A model generated the notes under the pieces. That model was not told where the DNA came from, made no database searches, and saw only the letters and a list, made by a program, of their open reading frames with translations. Shown piece by piece: positions 35,401-48,855 of a stretch of 64,000 bases of DNA. Each line of letters begins with the position of its first letter. The stretch's first letter is position 1. The DNA is from Cladopsammia gracilis (Eukaryota; Cnidaria; Anthozoa; Scleractinia; Dendrophylliidae). The stretch spans positions 952,001 to 1,016,000 of the forward strand of contig JAJGOT010000090.1 in the NCBI GenBank assembly GCA_022457155.1. The letters run 5' to 3'. Both the position numbers and the translations under genes were made by a program.

Positions 35401-38400
35401 TCAACAATAAACTCGTGAGCACAATAACCTGGTGAAACAATTAAAAGAACATGTTGAAAATAATATTATTTCAATGGATGGCTTGTAAAAGTGAATGGAG
35501 AAAGTATGTGATGAAAAGTGGGCAGTTTACCGTCATTTCCAATAAACAGCACATCGTAATGATCCTGAAGCCTGGCTGCCATGTAGTTTGCATTCAAAAT
35601 GGCGATCTAAGAAAAGGTACACGACATTTAGTGGTTTAGTGACAAAAGCCAAGGTAAAAAAAGAACGGGAGAAGCTAGGAGTTGCCAAGAGTTCAGTCCA
35701 TTTGGCCGTCAAATCACTTTGATGACTTTAAACCAAACATAAATCAAGGCAAATACATGAACATATAGCCGGCACCAAACACAGGAAAATGGACGAGGGC
35801 GAGCAAGTCACTACTAGTTTTGGTTTTACTTTTGATTGGTTGAGAAGAAAGTGGCACGAGATATTTAAGCCAGTCATAAAGCAGAGCAATGCAAAACCTG
35901 AAAGCGAATTTGAGTTTCACTGACCCATTAGGGCCCAAAGTTTGAAATTGATGCAGGATCAGGAAATGGGTAGAATGGTGCTTGAGCCATAAGGAACCCC
36001 TAAAATGACCCTGAATGGATGAGCCCTTTTTGACTGTGTACTCACCTTTGTTGCATGGGCAAGTTTCTTGGGGCCCATAAATTTGATATAGGACCAGGAA
36101 ATGGGCAGAATAGTGCTGGAACCATAAGAAACCCCTAAAATGACCCTGTAGGTATGAGACCTTTTCACTGTGTACTCACCTTTGTTGCATGGGCAAGTCC
36201 CTTGGGACCCATAAGTTTGATGTAGGACCAGGAGATGGGCAGAATAGCGCTGGAGCCATAAGGAGCTCCTGAAATGACTCCAAAAGGATGAGCACTTTCA
36301 GCAACAGTACTCTCTGGTGGGATGACAGGATGCGATGGCAAGAATGGGATCAAGTGTTTCTTCCTGCAGGATGAACATACAAAAGAGTTTACTTGGGTAA
36401 TCATACTTTGAACTTTAACACAAATTTTTATTGAACATACCAGTAACATGAAAGACGGTTGCAGTTTACACGTGAGGGGGGGGGGGGGGTACTCGTATAT
36501 TATCTATCTGGGTATGTGCCCCTGTAAAGGGTATGGTTTTCAAGCAGTTTACTTTTAAATAGGGTATAGAAATCAGTGAAGTTTGGTCTAGAATAGGGTA
36601 TCATTTACCGGGAAACTGATTGGTCATGAAAATAGTTTCTGAAAAATAGCAAGTCTGTGATAGGGTAGGGATTTTTGGTATCTAGTCTAGAATAGGTTTG
36701 CCAAATCCAGCTGAACATGGTATTGTATAGGGTAAGAGTTTTAGAATGCCAACGGCACACCCCCGCCCAAAAATATACAAATAGCCCCCCCCCCCGAGTA
36801 GAGATAATACATCTAGTCTTAATTTGCATTTATTTATCTTCTACACGGAGAGTTATAGAACAATAACAATTTGCATTTGTATAGGGCCATAACTCCACCA
36901 ATTGTCCATGGCACTTTACAATAACAATCAAAAAAGCATTTAACATTAAAATACCTAAAAACGCATAAAATATGAAGACAAGACAATAAATAAAGATCAT
37001 GATGACGATGATAATACTGATAAATGTACATATGATTTCTGGTGATAATGATTGTGGTGATAATTATCATGATAATGACAACATTACATAACGCTAATAA
37101 TATTAAAAAATGATGATGATGATGACAATGCTGACAACTATGTGGTACTTACACTCCAATAGGCCCCATTCCTGGTCCCCCTCCTCCATGAGGAATACAA
37201 AAGGTTTTATGCAGATTGGTGTGCATCACATCAGCACCAAAATCTGCTGGTCGGCAGAGTCCAACCTGAGCATTCAAGTTAGCGCCATCAAGATAAACCT
37301 GACCACCATGTTCATGGACCAAGTCGCAGATCTCTCTGATTCCTTCTTCAAAGATTCCGTTAGTTGAAGGATATGTCACCATGATGGCCGCCAGTTCGTT
37401 GCTGTGTTTTTCAACCTGCTTTTTTAAGTCACTTAAACTCACACTTCCATCACTTTCTACCTTGACAACTTGAACCTGGTACCCAGCCATCTGTGCACTG
37501 GCGGGATTGGTGCCGTGTGCAGACACAGGAATAAGACACACCTTTCTGTGCTCATTTCCATTGTGTTCATGGTAAGCACGGATAGCTCTCAGCCCTGTGT
37601 ATTCGCCTTGGGCTCCACTACAACAAAAAACTGAGAATTACTCTTAACCCTTTAACTCCCAAGAGTGCTAAATATCACAATTTAAGAAAAATACCAAATT
37701 TTCATATTGGAAAATATTGAAAAACAAATGTTACCAAGCAAAAGTACTGTGGAAGAGGTTTCATTTGAATGGTCACGCCATAGGATTTCATCAACAGACT
37801 CAAAAGTTAGAACAAATGGTACCATGCAAAAGTACTGCAGAAGAGATTTCATTTGAATGGTCACGCCATAGGGTTTTGTCCCCAGACACAAAAGTTAGAG
37901 CTACATGACATGTACCTTTTCCATACCCTTCACAAACTCTTTCCAAACCAGATTTGGGGAGGGTTTGAAACCTGGTTTGACCTAAATTGCAATGTTCAAT
38001 AAGACATGTTTTCCTAAGGAGGGTCACAAATCAGTAACTCTATTCAAGCCATGTACCTGTTGGGTTGAAAACACACAGCATCAAAGCCAGTGATCTCACA
38101 CAAATCTTTCTCCAGTTCCTGATACAAACGGCGATACCCCTGAGCCTGTTCCACTGGAGCATAAGGATGGATGTCGGCAAACCTTGGCCAGGTGATGGGC
38201 TAGATAAAGAAACAACATATGAAGGAATTAGGACTGGCTCAGTAAATATTTACTACAGTTAAACGATCCCGTTAGCGACTATGCACCCAAAATGCAAAGC
38301 CATGGCTGTTGCTTACAAGAGGTGGAGGAGGTCATACCACAGGCAGTCTTTACTTTGAACATATAAAATGGTCTCTGAATCACATGAAGCTATTAAATGC

Positions 38401-41400
38401 AAAGGATTAACATTTTTGTTTATTGGACTTAACCTGTACTGTAACACATGATTTAATTTGCGTCTGCAGTGACAACGAAATATGGGCAAGTGGTCGCTTA
38501 CCAGAGGTTGAAAACAATTTTGATATAGAAAAATTCAAATCACCGGCATTGAAAGTGGTCACAATCACTTGCAAGAGGTGTTTACTTTCGAAAGGTTTCG
38601 ACTATAGTGATTTGAATGGAATAAATTCGGTGTTTTGAAAAGTGGCCACTTAGGAGAGGTGATCACACATGGAAGTTCCACTGTAGTCAAGTAAATTTCC
38701 CTGGCATTTGTTAGGAACTAAAAACAACTGACTTGAGGTTCTAATTTGGTTTTAGACACGGTTAATAACTTTGTTGCAGTTTATATGGCTACACAAGGAT
38801 AGGTGGTCATTAACTCAACATAGCCTCCCGCGCGTGGTTGTCGTCCTTTAGTAATTTCAAGTTGCCGGCCTTCTTCACCACAGTACCGGTCATAATAGCC
38901 AGCTGCTGGCTACTGATAACGGCCCTAAACTTCTGACTTTTCTCGGATAATTTCATTTTCCCACCTTCAAAAGAACATTTTGTTATCTTAATGCACTTGA
39001 AGTTGAAAACATCCCATACTCACATAATTAGACTTACCATCATTTCAGTTGTAGAATTCAGTTTCATTGTACATGAACCCTAAGAAATCAAAGCAGTATT
39101 TCAAGTATTTCAGGTCAGACATTAAATTACACTGTAAGTGCTACAAAATTTATGTATATTTTTAGCCTCCTATTTTTTCCCCCAGTAAAAGAACAGTGGA
39201 ATGTTCAGTCAGATGGAAAGCAATGGTGCATGGAGACACTCTTCTAAGAGAGAATTGCAAATTTAAGGGACAATTTCCCAGCTGATATACATGTATAGTG
39301 TTTTCATGATTATTATTGGCCAGGAGCTTGCTTTAAACCATCTTGGAATATATAGAGCGATTTCATGCGACATCAGAGCGGCCATATTGGTGTCCCAAAA
39401 CAATGATTGGGAATTTGCGGCCATATGATATTGGTGTCCCAAATGAATCCTATGGGACTTTACAGCTGTAGCTCTATTATTATTCAAATATTTCCTATTG
39501 TTTTTGCACTCCATTAATATGGCTGCCCATTACGTAAGTGAAAACACTCTATAGGAAGAAAACATTACCAAAAATCATGAAAGCAAAGGAATATTAACTA
39601 AAGAGACAACATGGAAATACTGTAAGGTAAGCACACAATTTTGATATTTCGGCAACACACTGTCCTTTCATGTGTAGATGTTGTAGTTCAATTTTTCCCT
39701 TGGTTCAATTTTGATTTTCCATTGTTCTTTTCTATGCTAATATATGATAATGAATATATAAAGAAAAATCAAAATTGAACCAAGGATAAAATTGAACTAC
39801 AACATAGACATATATATTTCTAGCATATCTTTGCCACAGGCTAGGTACTAATTGCTTGGACTCTTCCCAATCTTTTCTGCTTCTATGTAAAATTTGAATA
39901 TTTTTTTTTCAGAGTTGCTTAAAGTATATAATTCTTAGGACCAGCACTTTCAAATCCACATGTTCATGGACTTGCATATACATGCATGCCCCTTTTGGTG
40001 GATTTAAAGGCTTTTAAGACAATTAAATTCAATTCTTTATATTTTACACACTACACCTGTACATGTTAACAATGTTGTTACATACCAAAGGAATCATAGA
40101 ATGGCACAATGAAATGTCTTTGTTTTCCAAGAGCTTCATATAACGAACAATGTTGGTCTCTGAGTGGTATGTGTTAAATACCGGATGTGTAAGGTAGTTG
40201 CTTGATCTCTTAAATGAGCTGCGTAGAATGCTTTTGTCTGGGACTTCATCCATATTGGCCGCCAAGGAGTCCTGAAAGATTTAATTACATGACAATGTTT
40301 AAAGACATGCACCAATTTAGAGCCATAAATAGAATTATTTTAATGCAGAGGTCCACACAACACGTAAATAAAATACACTGGTTTGGTTTTTCCATACGCT
40401 GTATCTCTGTAACAGTCTAAGACTCTAGGATTAAATGTAAATAGGAGTGAATTTACAGAACAAGAATTTCTCTCTTACCATAAAAAAATATTATGCAATA
40501 TTTTAGCCCAATACTCCAAATTTCTGAGCAGCCAGGGGATTTGCTGTCTCATCCACCAAAGTGGGGGATTTCTGTATCTGGACAGTCTCGCATAATCCAG
40601 AAGAGTTGGGAATGACCATTATTTAAGTTTACATGTATTAGTGGAAACTTTTTAGCAATACTTTTCTTTGGTACTGTATGTTTTTACAAAATTATTGACA
40701 TTTTAACAGATAGTCCCAAGAGATAAATTGAGATAATACATGCAACATTGCACTGGGTTTTCAAACCTTATATAACTTTCATGCATTCTCCTCTACTCGA
40801 TTGCACTTTTAACACATAATTATTTTATTATTATCACTCTCTTTCATTTGACTCTGGGTGCAGCAATGTACTTACAGTTGAACTTTTACAACCAAACACC
40901 CACAAAAGATCAGTCAAGTCTTTCTCTTTCACAGTCTCATCTAGTGCTATTCCAACCTTCAGATAGACAAAGCAGATGCTGGTCATCAAAACGCTAATAG
41001 GGACCTTTAGATTTTAGTACGAGATTGAGTACAAGTACGACTTTCAAATTTCAAACCAGTCATGTCCCCAGAACTGTCAGTCCTTCCTGTTGCTGGCCAG
41101 TGGATAAGGAGGCTCTAGCAATAAGACTGTTGTGATAAGTGATTACCAAGGTTTGAAAAGTTGTACTTGTACTCAATCCCGTACTTGGAGTCCAAACTAA
41201 AGTTCCCATATCTAATTGTGAAGGTACAGACAAACTACTCCTTACAGAGGGCATTTAAAAGCAAATATGAAAACAATTAACAAAAACGTAGCTTTTTCGA
41301 AACGTCACTTCACATTTCAGAATAACCTTTCAATTGTTTAATTTTTGCAAAATCATGAAAATTTATGCAGTTTTATACAACTTGAATGATTTGAAAATAG

Positions 41401-44400
41401 CATGACCTGTGGTAGTTGTATTGCTCAATATATGATTGTGTAGCTAGATCACTGTGGACAGTAGTTAAGTTGGCTCTTCTAACTGTATAAGAGATATTAT
41501 ACTACACAATTTTTCATGAGATTTCAATGTATTTACTCAGCTACTTACAGTTTTGTCATCAAACTTCCTCAGGTTGATTTGTCTTTGTTTAGCTCTCTCC
41601 AGAATGTCAGAAACATCACCAGTGCCTGAAGAAACCTAAAGATGAACAAACAAAATAACAATGTTCACAATTAAGACACAATGAGGTTTAAAACAGAGAC
41701 AGCTAGATTAATCTTTGAAGAGATAATGACAAGAGTATCTGGCCTAATTAGCTTGTACGGTACCTTTAAAGTGTCAAAAAACATATCATTTTCCAAGATA
41801 TGTCCAGCACGCTTCAGACCTAACGGAACACCAAAAACAACATCAGCCATCAATATAGGCAAGCTCTTTTTGTTATCATACTGGCTTAATTGATATCAAC
41901 TGCATCATTTAAGTGGATCAGTTGACTGCACAAAACATTCAGGGGATGGCTGCATTAACATGTTACATCAAGACTAAGTGCTAATAGGGGCGTACATTAT
42001 TATGTTAAACTGTAGTTGCACCAGTTTGGAGGTAATTACACGTCTGACGCACGCGTCACCAGGCGTAAAATCTATGTCTAATACAGAGTCCAAAATGTAG
42101 GCCACTGTTTACTAGGAAATTGGCTTTCACTTTGAATTATTTTGTATCTGATAATAAATCATAATATTTGCCTGAAATTCATTTTATTGTAAACTTTCAA
42201 CTGCATTTCATTGTGTCAGTTACCTTCAGCTAACAGAAGAGCAGCATCATGCACACGTTGAGCAATGTTCTTCAAACCCTTTGGTCCATGATAGATTGCA
42301 TACATAGCTGACATATTGGCAAGAAGAGCCTAAAAAGAAAATAGTTTATTACCCTTTCACTCTCTGAGTCATGAGTTCTGGAGATGGTGTAGTTCTAACT
42401 TTTGAGTTTGTTGATGAAATCATATGGTGTGACCATTCAAATGAAACCACTTCATCAGTATGTTTTCATGGTACCATTTGTTTTTCAGTATTTAAGGTGG
42501 CTGAACACAGTTTGCATGCGCTCTTCAATTTCAGCTGCTTCCGTCAGTCAGCACATGCAGAGTTTTGAGAAAAACAAACGTGGCGCCTATTCAGCGATCA
42601 TTTTATTTTGCTCAGCGTGGATCGCTAAAGTGTTATTTTCGTCTTAAAATCAAACAATTTGTTGTTCGTAAAAATGTTCGTTGAATCAATAGATAATTTA
42701 TAGAACCATTGAAGAAATACACTGCCTGTTTGGTCGTTTTTGTCTTTGGATCGAGAACCCAGTCAAATGCAACGCATGCGCAGTTGACCAAAAAATTGTG
42801 ACTGGATATTTTAGCGACTTTCCTCGAAAATGTGCTGATTTCTACGGAACCACTCGTTAGAATTTCATGAAATTTGGCACAATAATAGTTCCCAATATGC
42901 CAAACTCACCTGCCATCAGAAATTTGAAATCTAACAGAGGAGATTTTTACAAAATGCAAACATATTAAACCACAAATTATGGAAGATCCCTCTGTTAAAG
43001 TTACATGAGACCAGTGTTAACATGCCAATATTTTTACGAGTTCAATGAAGACAAATGATGGACAAAATCTAACGACTAGATTTTCTGAAAATTAACGAAA
43101 CCAAATATTGCAGGCTGATTTACAATCCACCGTGTTGCCATGGCAACACCCTAAAAGCTCAACAAAAATATCAAAAAATATAGCTTGTTGCTTAATCGTA
43201 TGCCTCACCAATTTTGGGCACCCAGACGTTAGTAGTTTTAAAATGACAATGAATGACGCATAGGTACAGTGAAACTGTGTTCAGCCACCTTAACAAAATA
43301 GAATTTGGAATTTTTCTTGAATTTTGATTTTTTGGCACTCCTACAGTTAAAGGGTCAAATACCACAAAGATCCAAAATTAACAATCCTCTGAAAAAGGTG
43401 TTCCCATTCCATTAATAAAAGTTGATGTTTGCCACAATATCCCCAAATTAGACAATGTTGAGTGGATTAAAAAATCATGTACCTAGTAGGCCACAGGAAG
43501 ACCAAACAGTTTCAAGCACAGTAGTTGACTCAGTCTCTGAAGCTAGAGGAGTTAAACTACTTTTCCACAGGATGGGATGCCAGTGCATCACTAGAGTTCC
43601 TGGTACCCATTTATCACATGGGTGGAGAAAAACAGTGGAGATTTTGTATGCTAGGAGTCAGCATGGTATCAAAGACCAGGCTAAAGATGCAAATCCTGAT
43701 ATAAATATCTCACATTTTCTGCCCTTGTTTTTAGTTTTATAGATTGGATCAGCCTTTAGTGTATGACTGGTAAACACTTTTACATTGTTAAGCTAGTTAA
43801 TTACATATTGCATCCACCCAAAAGTACACGTAGCAACCTACACTGTAGCTCCCATTAGAAAATTTAATGTTAGCACACTATAAAAGGTGATATTGCACAG
43901 TGACACTGATTCAAAAGTTACCTGAGCTGTGCAAATATTGCTGGTAGCCTTGTCTCTTCTGATGTGTTGCTCTCGCGTCTGAAGTGCCAAACGGTAACAT
44001 GGCTTACCTTGAGCATCCCTGCAAATATTATTTTGTCAGTTAAAAATCATATGCCAACTGGCAAGAAACCAAGATCTATATTTTTTTTAAGTACCTTTTT
44101 TGACTCAAGGAATAACAGAGCTTTGATTCTGTTTAACATGTCTGATATGGTATTGCAGTCGGCCACTTACTTGTTAGTCTTTAATAGTTAATCAGATGGT
44201 CTATCTGTCTAGAAATTGTCAGTCAGTAAGTCTGTATGTTAATCAGTTGGTTTGTCTGTTGGTCTGACTAGACAGTGTCAGTCAGTCAGTCAGTCAGTCA
44301 GTCAGTCAGTCACAGTCTGACTATCCTCAGTCAGTCAGACACAGTCTGACTATCCTTCTGTCAGTTAGTGTCTTTCAATCAGTCTATCAGTCAGCCTCAG

Positions 44401-47400
44401 TTGTTCAGAAACTTGCCTTGTCACTCCCACCATTCTTCCAGGCATCATCCTTTTCAAGTTCCCCATGTCACGCACAGCAAAGAATCCTGCATGAGGCCCT
44501 CCATAGCCTGAAGACAAGAACATATCAAAATTAATCAAAGGCTCCTGTGAGCCAACTCATGATTATGAAATGTCCAGACCCTCCCATCTCACAGATGTTT
44601 GGCTTCACCGACCCCCACCCCCTGCATCCAACTCGCCACCCTCCCCTCCCTCCAACACCATCTCAATGGGTAAGGCAGGTGACAATAACACTCAATGCCT
44701 ACCAACCCTCTCCATTCCTAGGTACATGTATATTGTTCCACCGACCCCCCTCCCCTTGCTTGTAACTCCCCACCCTCCCCTCCCCTCCTGCCAATGCTGT
44801 CCCCATGGGTAAGACAGGCAACCATCAAATATTGTGGGCTCAATGTTAACTGTTAAACCGATTGAGTAAAGTTTTGTCCCGCTGCTACGTGCATAACTTG
44901 CTCAATGCTTCACATGTTCATGAGTTAATAAATGAATGAATTCATTCAGCATTTATCTGTCTCTTGAGTGACTAAAATGACTGATTGACTCGCCGACCGG
45001 GTAAGAGACCCACTTGACTGGAGTTGATTGACTGACTGACTGACTTGGCTGTCTGACCAATCTAACAGTGTGATTGATCGACTGAATGATTGATTGGGGG
45101 TATACTGACTAGACCAGCTGAATGAATGACTGACCTGACATCTGATCTGGCTAATAGACTGAGTTGACTGGATTACAATTTGACTGACTGATTGATTGGC
45201 TGGACTGACTGACTGGGTGACTTGGCTGATTGCACTGTTGGTATACTATCTGACTGACTGAATGACTTGGCTGATTGCACTGTTGGTAAACTGTTTAACC
45301 AATTGACTGTTGACATCTGACTGACTGATTGACTGAGTCACTGGCTGACTGAATACAACTATTGGTAAATAAAATCATAATAGATATGAACTGTGTAGTG
45401 CCAATCGTATAAAATGAATATGTTTGAAAAAAGTTATAAAAGCGCTTTTGAAACTAAATGTTCAGACGTTTCCGGACTTCTGTCCCTTCCTCAGTGAATA
45501 GCCCAACTATTGGTATCCTGTCTGAGTGACCAATTGACTGTTGCCATACCGACTGGCTGATTGATCGACTGATCAGCTAACTGATTGACTGAGTCACTGG
45601 CTTACTGATTGACTGTTGGTATACTGTCCGAGTGATCAATTGACTGTTGCCATACCGACTGGCTGATTGATCGACTGATCAGCTAATTGATTGACTGAGT
45701 CACTGGCTTACTGATTGACTGTTGGTATACTGTCCGAGTGATCAATTGACTGTTGCCATACCGACTGGCTGATTGATCGACTGATCAGCTAATTGATTGA
45801 CTGAGTCACTGGCTTACTGATTGACTGTTGGTATACTGCCTTGAGTGATCAATTGACTGTTGCCATACTGGCTGGCCGATTGATTGACTGGTCAGCTAAC
45901 TGATAGACTGAGTCACTGACTGACTGACTAGACCAACTTACTGAATGATTGACTGACTTACTTGCTGGCTAGATTGACTGACTGAAATTACAGATTGGGC
46001 AGACTGACAAAACAGTGCAAGAATAGATGGACAGGAGATGAAGGAAATGACAGATCGTCGGTGGCTAACTGACTTTGTGTTCAGACTTTGCTTATTATAA
46101 CTCACCAAGAGGAACACCAAATCGCTGCGTACATCCTATGGCCACATCACAGCCAAATTCACCAGGCGGCCTTAGAACTGTCAGAGCAAGAAGATCTGTG
46201 GCACACACTGCTAGAGCCTGTACGTAATAAAACAAGTTTTCAATTGAGTATCAAAAGTAATTTTGTAAAATTCATTAATAATTCATAAGGGTACTAACAA
46301 ATAGAAATGAGCCATTCCAATCACGTGGTTAACCCTGTATTTCAGATACAACTCACTAGTGGTTGTATCTGCAATGTGAATTTCACAAGTTGTTTACTAC
46401 ATTCGCGTCCATGTTGTATCGGCACTATACATTCACTTGGCTGTGCCTCATGATTGTATAGACCGATACAACACTCCCACTCATGTAGTAAACATTACTT
46501 ACGATTGCTTTGGTTTTGCATTGCTACGCTCTATGATTGGCTACAAAATCTTGTGCCACTTTATCAACCAATCAAAACTAATTGTGGCTTGCTCGCAGGC
46601 GATTTCCCCCTTGAAGGCAGCTGCATGTATGTGCACCAAGTTGTGATTGGTTTATTGGATGGTCTGTCTGTTCTGATTGGTTCATTGGATTGTCTGTGTC
46701 TGTTGTGATTGGTTCATTGGATTGCCTGTGTCTGTTGTGATTGGTTCAATGGATTGTCTGCGTCTGTTGTGATTGGTTCATTGGATTGTCTGCGTCTGTT
46801 GTGATTGGTTCATTGGATTGTCTGCGTCTGTTGTGATTGGTTCATTGGATTGTCTGTGTCTGTTGTGATTGGTTCATTGGATTGTCTGCGTCTGTTGTGA
46901 TTGGTTCATTGGATTGTCTGTGTCTGTTCTGATCGGTTCATTGGATTGTCGTCGTCTGTTGTGATTGCCCAGAGTGATTACTGTGGTTTTGGTTTTGCGA
47001 CACTCAGTTGAAAACTGCTCTAAATAAAATATCCTTCAATAATGATCTAACGTACAGTCCATAAAAAAATGTATTCTATTCTCTTTTACTACATTCAGTC
47101 GAATAGAATACATGTCTATGGCATGCTTAATGAATACAACTGTGCAGGGATAGGCCGATTAGCCGTACAACCATTACAATGTATTTTATTCAGGAACAAA
47201 AACATGCAAATCAAAAACACGTTTTGTTTTACAATATGTATAACTATCACCGTGTAAAACAATAACTAGATGATAAACGCTTTAAGACTTAAAATATTTG
47301 AAACAATGTGACGATATGCTGGACGCAAAAACCGGCAATGCCTGGAAATGTTCTCCAAACCGAGTGCGCGTTATAATAATACGATAGTCAAATAACTTTA

Positions 47401-48821
47401 CTGGAGGTTAAGCCCCTAAGAGATAATAACAGTAGAGGGCTTAATAAATTTCTTACTCCATAAAGCTAGGGTGGACTTATTAGAGAGTGAGGGATTAATA
47501 GAGAATTTAGATAAGTTCACCTTAGCATTGTGAGCTTCTTCCACTAAATTTGAAAAATCAACAATATTGCCATTTGTGTCTGGATACTGGAACAACACTC
47601 CACTGACATCCTGGTTGGAAAAGTCAAAAGATTCCCTGTCACCAACAATCACATCCAATCCTTCTCCATCAGGACCAAGAGTGCTGAAACATAAAAAAGC
47701 AAGAAATAAGATACACGATTTACAGTTAGAGATGTACATGTACTATAGATAGAAACCAAGGGGAAAAATTTGACAACAACCCTGCAGGCCAGATCAAGTT
47801 TATACACAATTTGTGCATACAGATTTATGATGAGAAATTCAAGCTTAATCCCTTAGTACATGTAGAACTGTTTTTTTTTTTCCAGCTCCTAGAATATGTA
47901 CATGTACTTGTGATCATGAACTCATGTTGTATGAGTTGTCGCGTTCGAAGAACGCAATCCTAATTTCATGTTGCAGACAAATTTGAGATTTTTTGGTGTC
48001 TGGCCTTCCAAATGGCCACCCCTATGGCTTTTTTCAGGGGCTCATTTCTGCCGGAAATTCCTTCGAATGCGTCTCCATAATCTCTGATTACTGCTGGTCT
48101 AATGTTTAATAACACTTTGCCATGTAACATTTAATAAGGGGGTTTATCATTCGACTGTGATGTCATTCTACTAATAAGGTAAAGGGAGCATGCACAATAT
48201 CTGAGCGTATAACACAGGAGATTGTCGGATTTACACTTGTAGTATCCCTATTAAGCCATAATGAAAATAATATCAGTCGGAAAATAAATCCATTATTCGA
48301 TGGTTTGATAGATATGTGCGGATATTTTTCTCATTGCTTGCAACTTGTAAAATATCCACATACATTATCTGCGAAACCATCAAATAAGGTGTATTATAAC
48401 AAGAGAAAAGAACATGACGGGAGGAGTAATCTAGGCGAAAACTAATAATTCCTATTCTATGATTACCAGATCTGTATCTAAGATGCCTATATCCATGATG
48501 GGTAACACTTTCTCACAAGTCTTGCACACCGCAGACTTTAGACACTAAATCACGGCCTGTCTGAGAATTTTCACGATCTTGCACTTTCAAAGCGATAACA
48601 AACTTTATCTGATAAGTATTTATCTTGCAATCAAAGTGAGCCAAAGAAACCGCAATGTATGCCAGTAGAGCTAGCACCGAACAATGCATGAAATCCTCCT
48701 ATCAATTTTAGAGATTATCTGCTGAGATCAAAAGATAAATTCAAATGGACAGACTGCAAATCACAGTAGTTGCTAAAACTATATATATATATATATATAT
48801 ATCTATATATATATCTGTGTC

Positions 48822-48855
<34 letters not shown>

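Noticed and set aside
35231..35440. Minus-strand frame [14 protein letters not shown]
   Set aside because: Out-of-frame reading of GLDC exon 20; the true frame gives [14 protein letters not shown].
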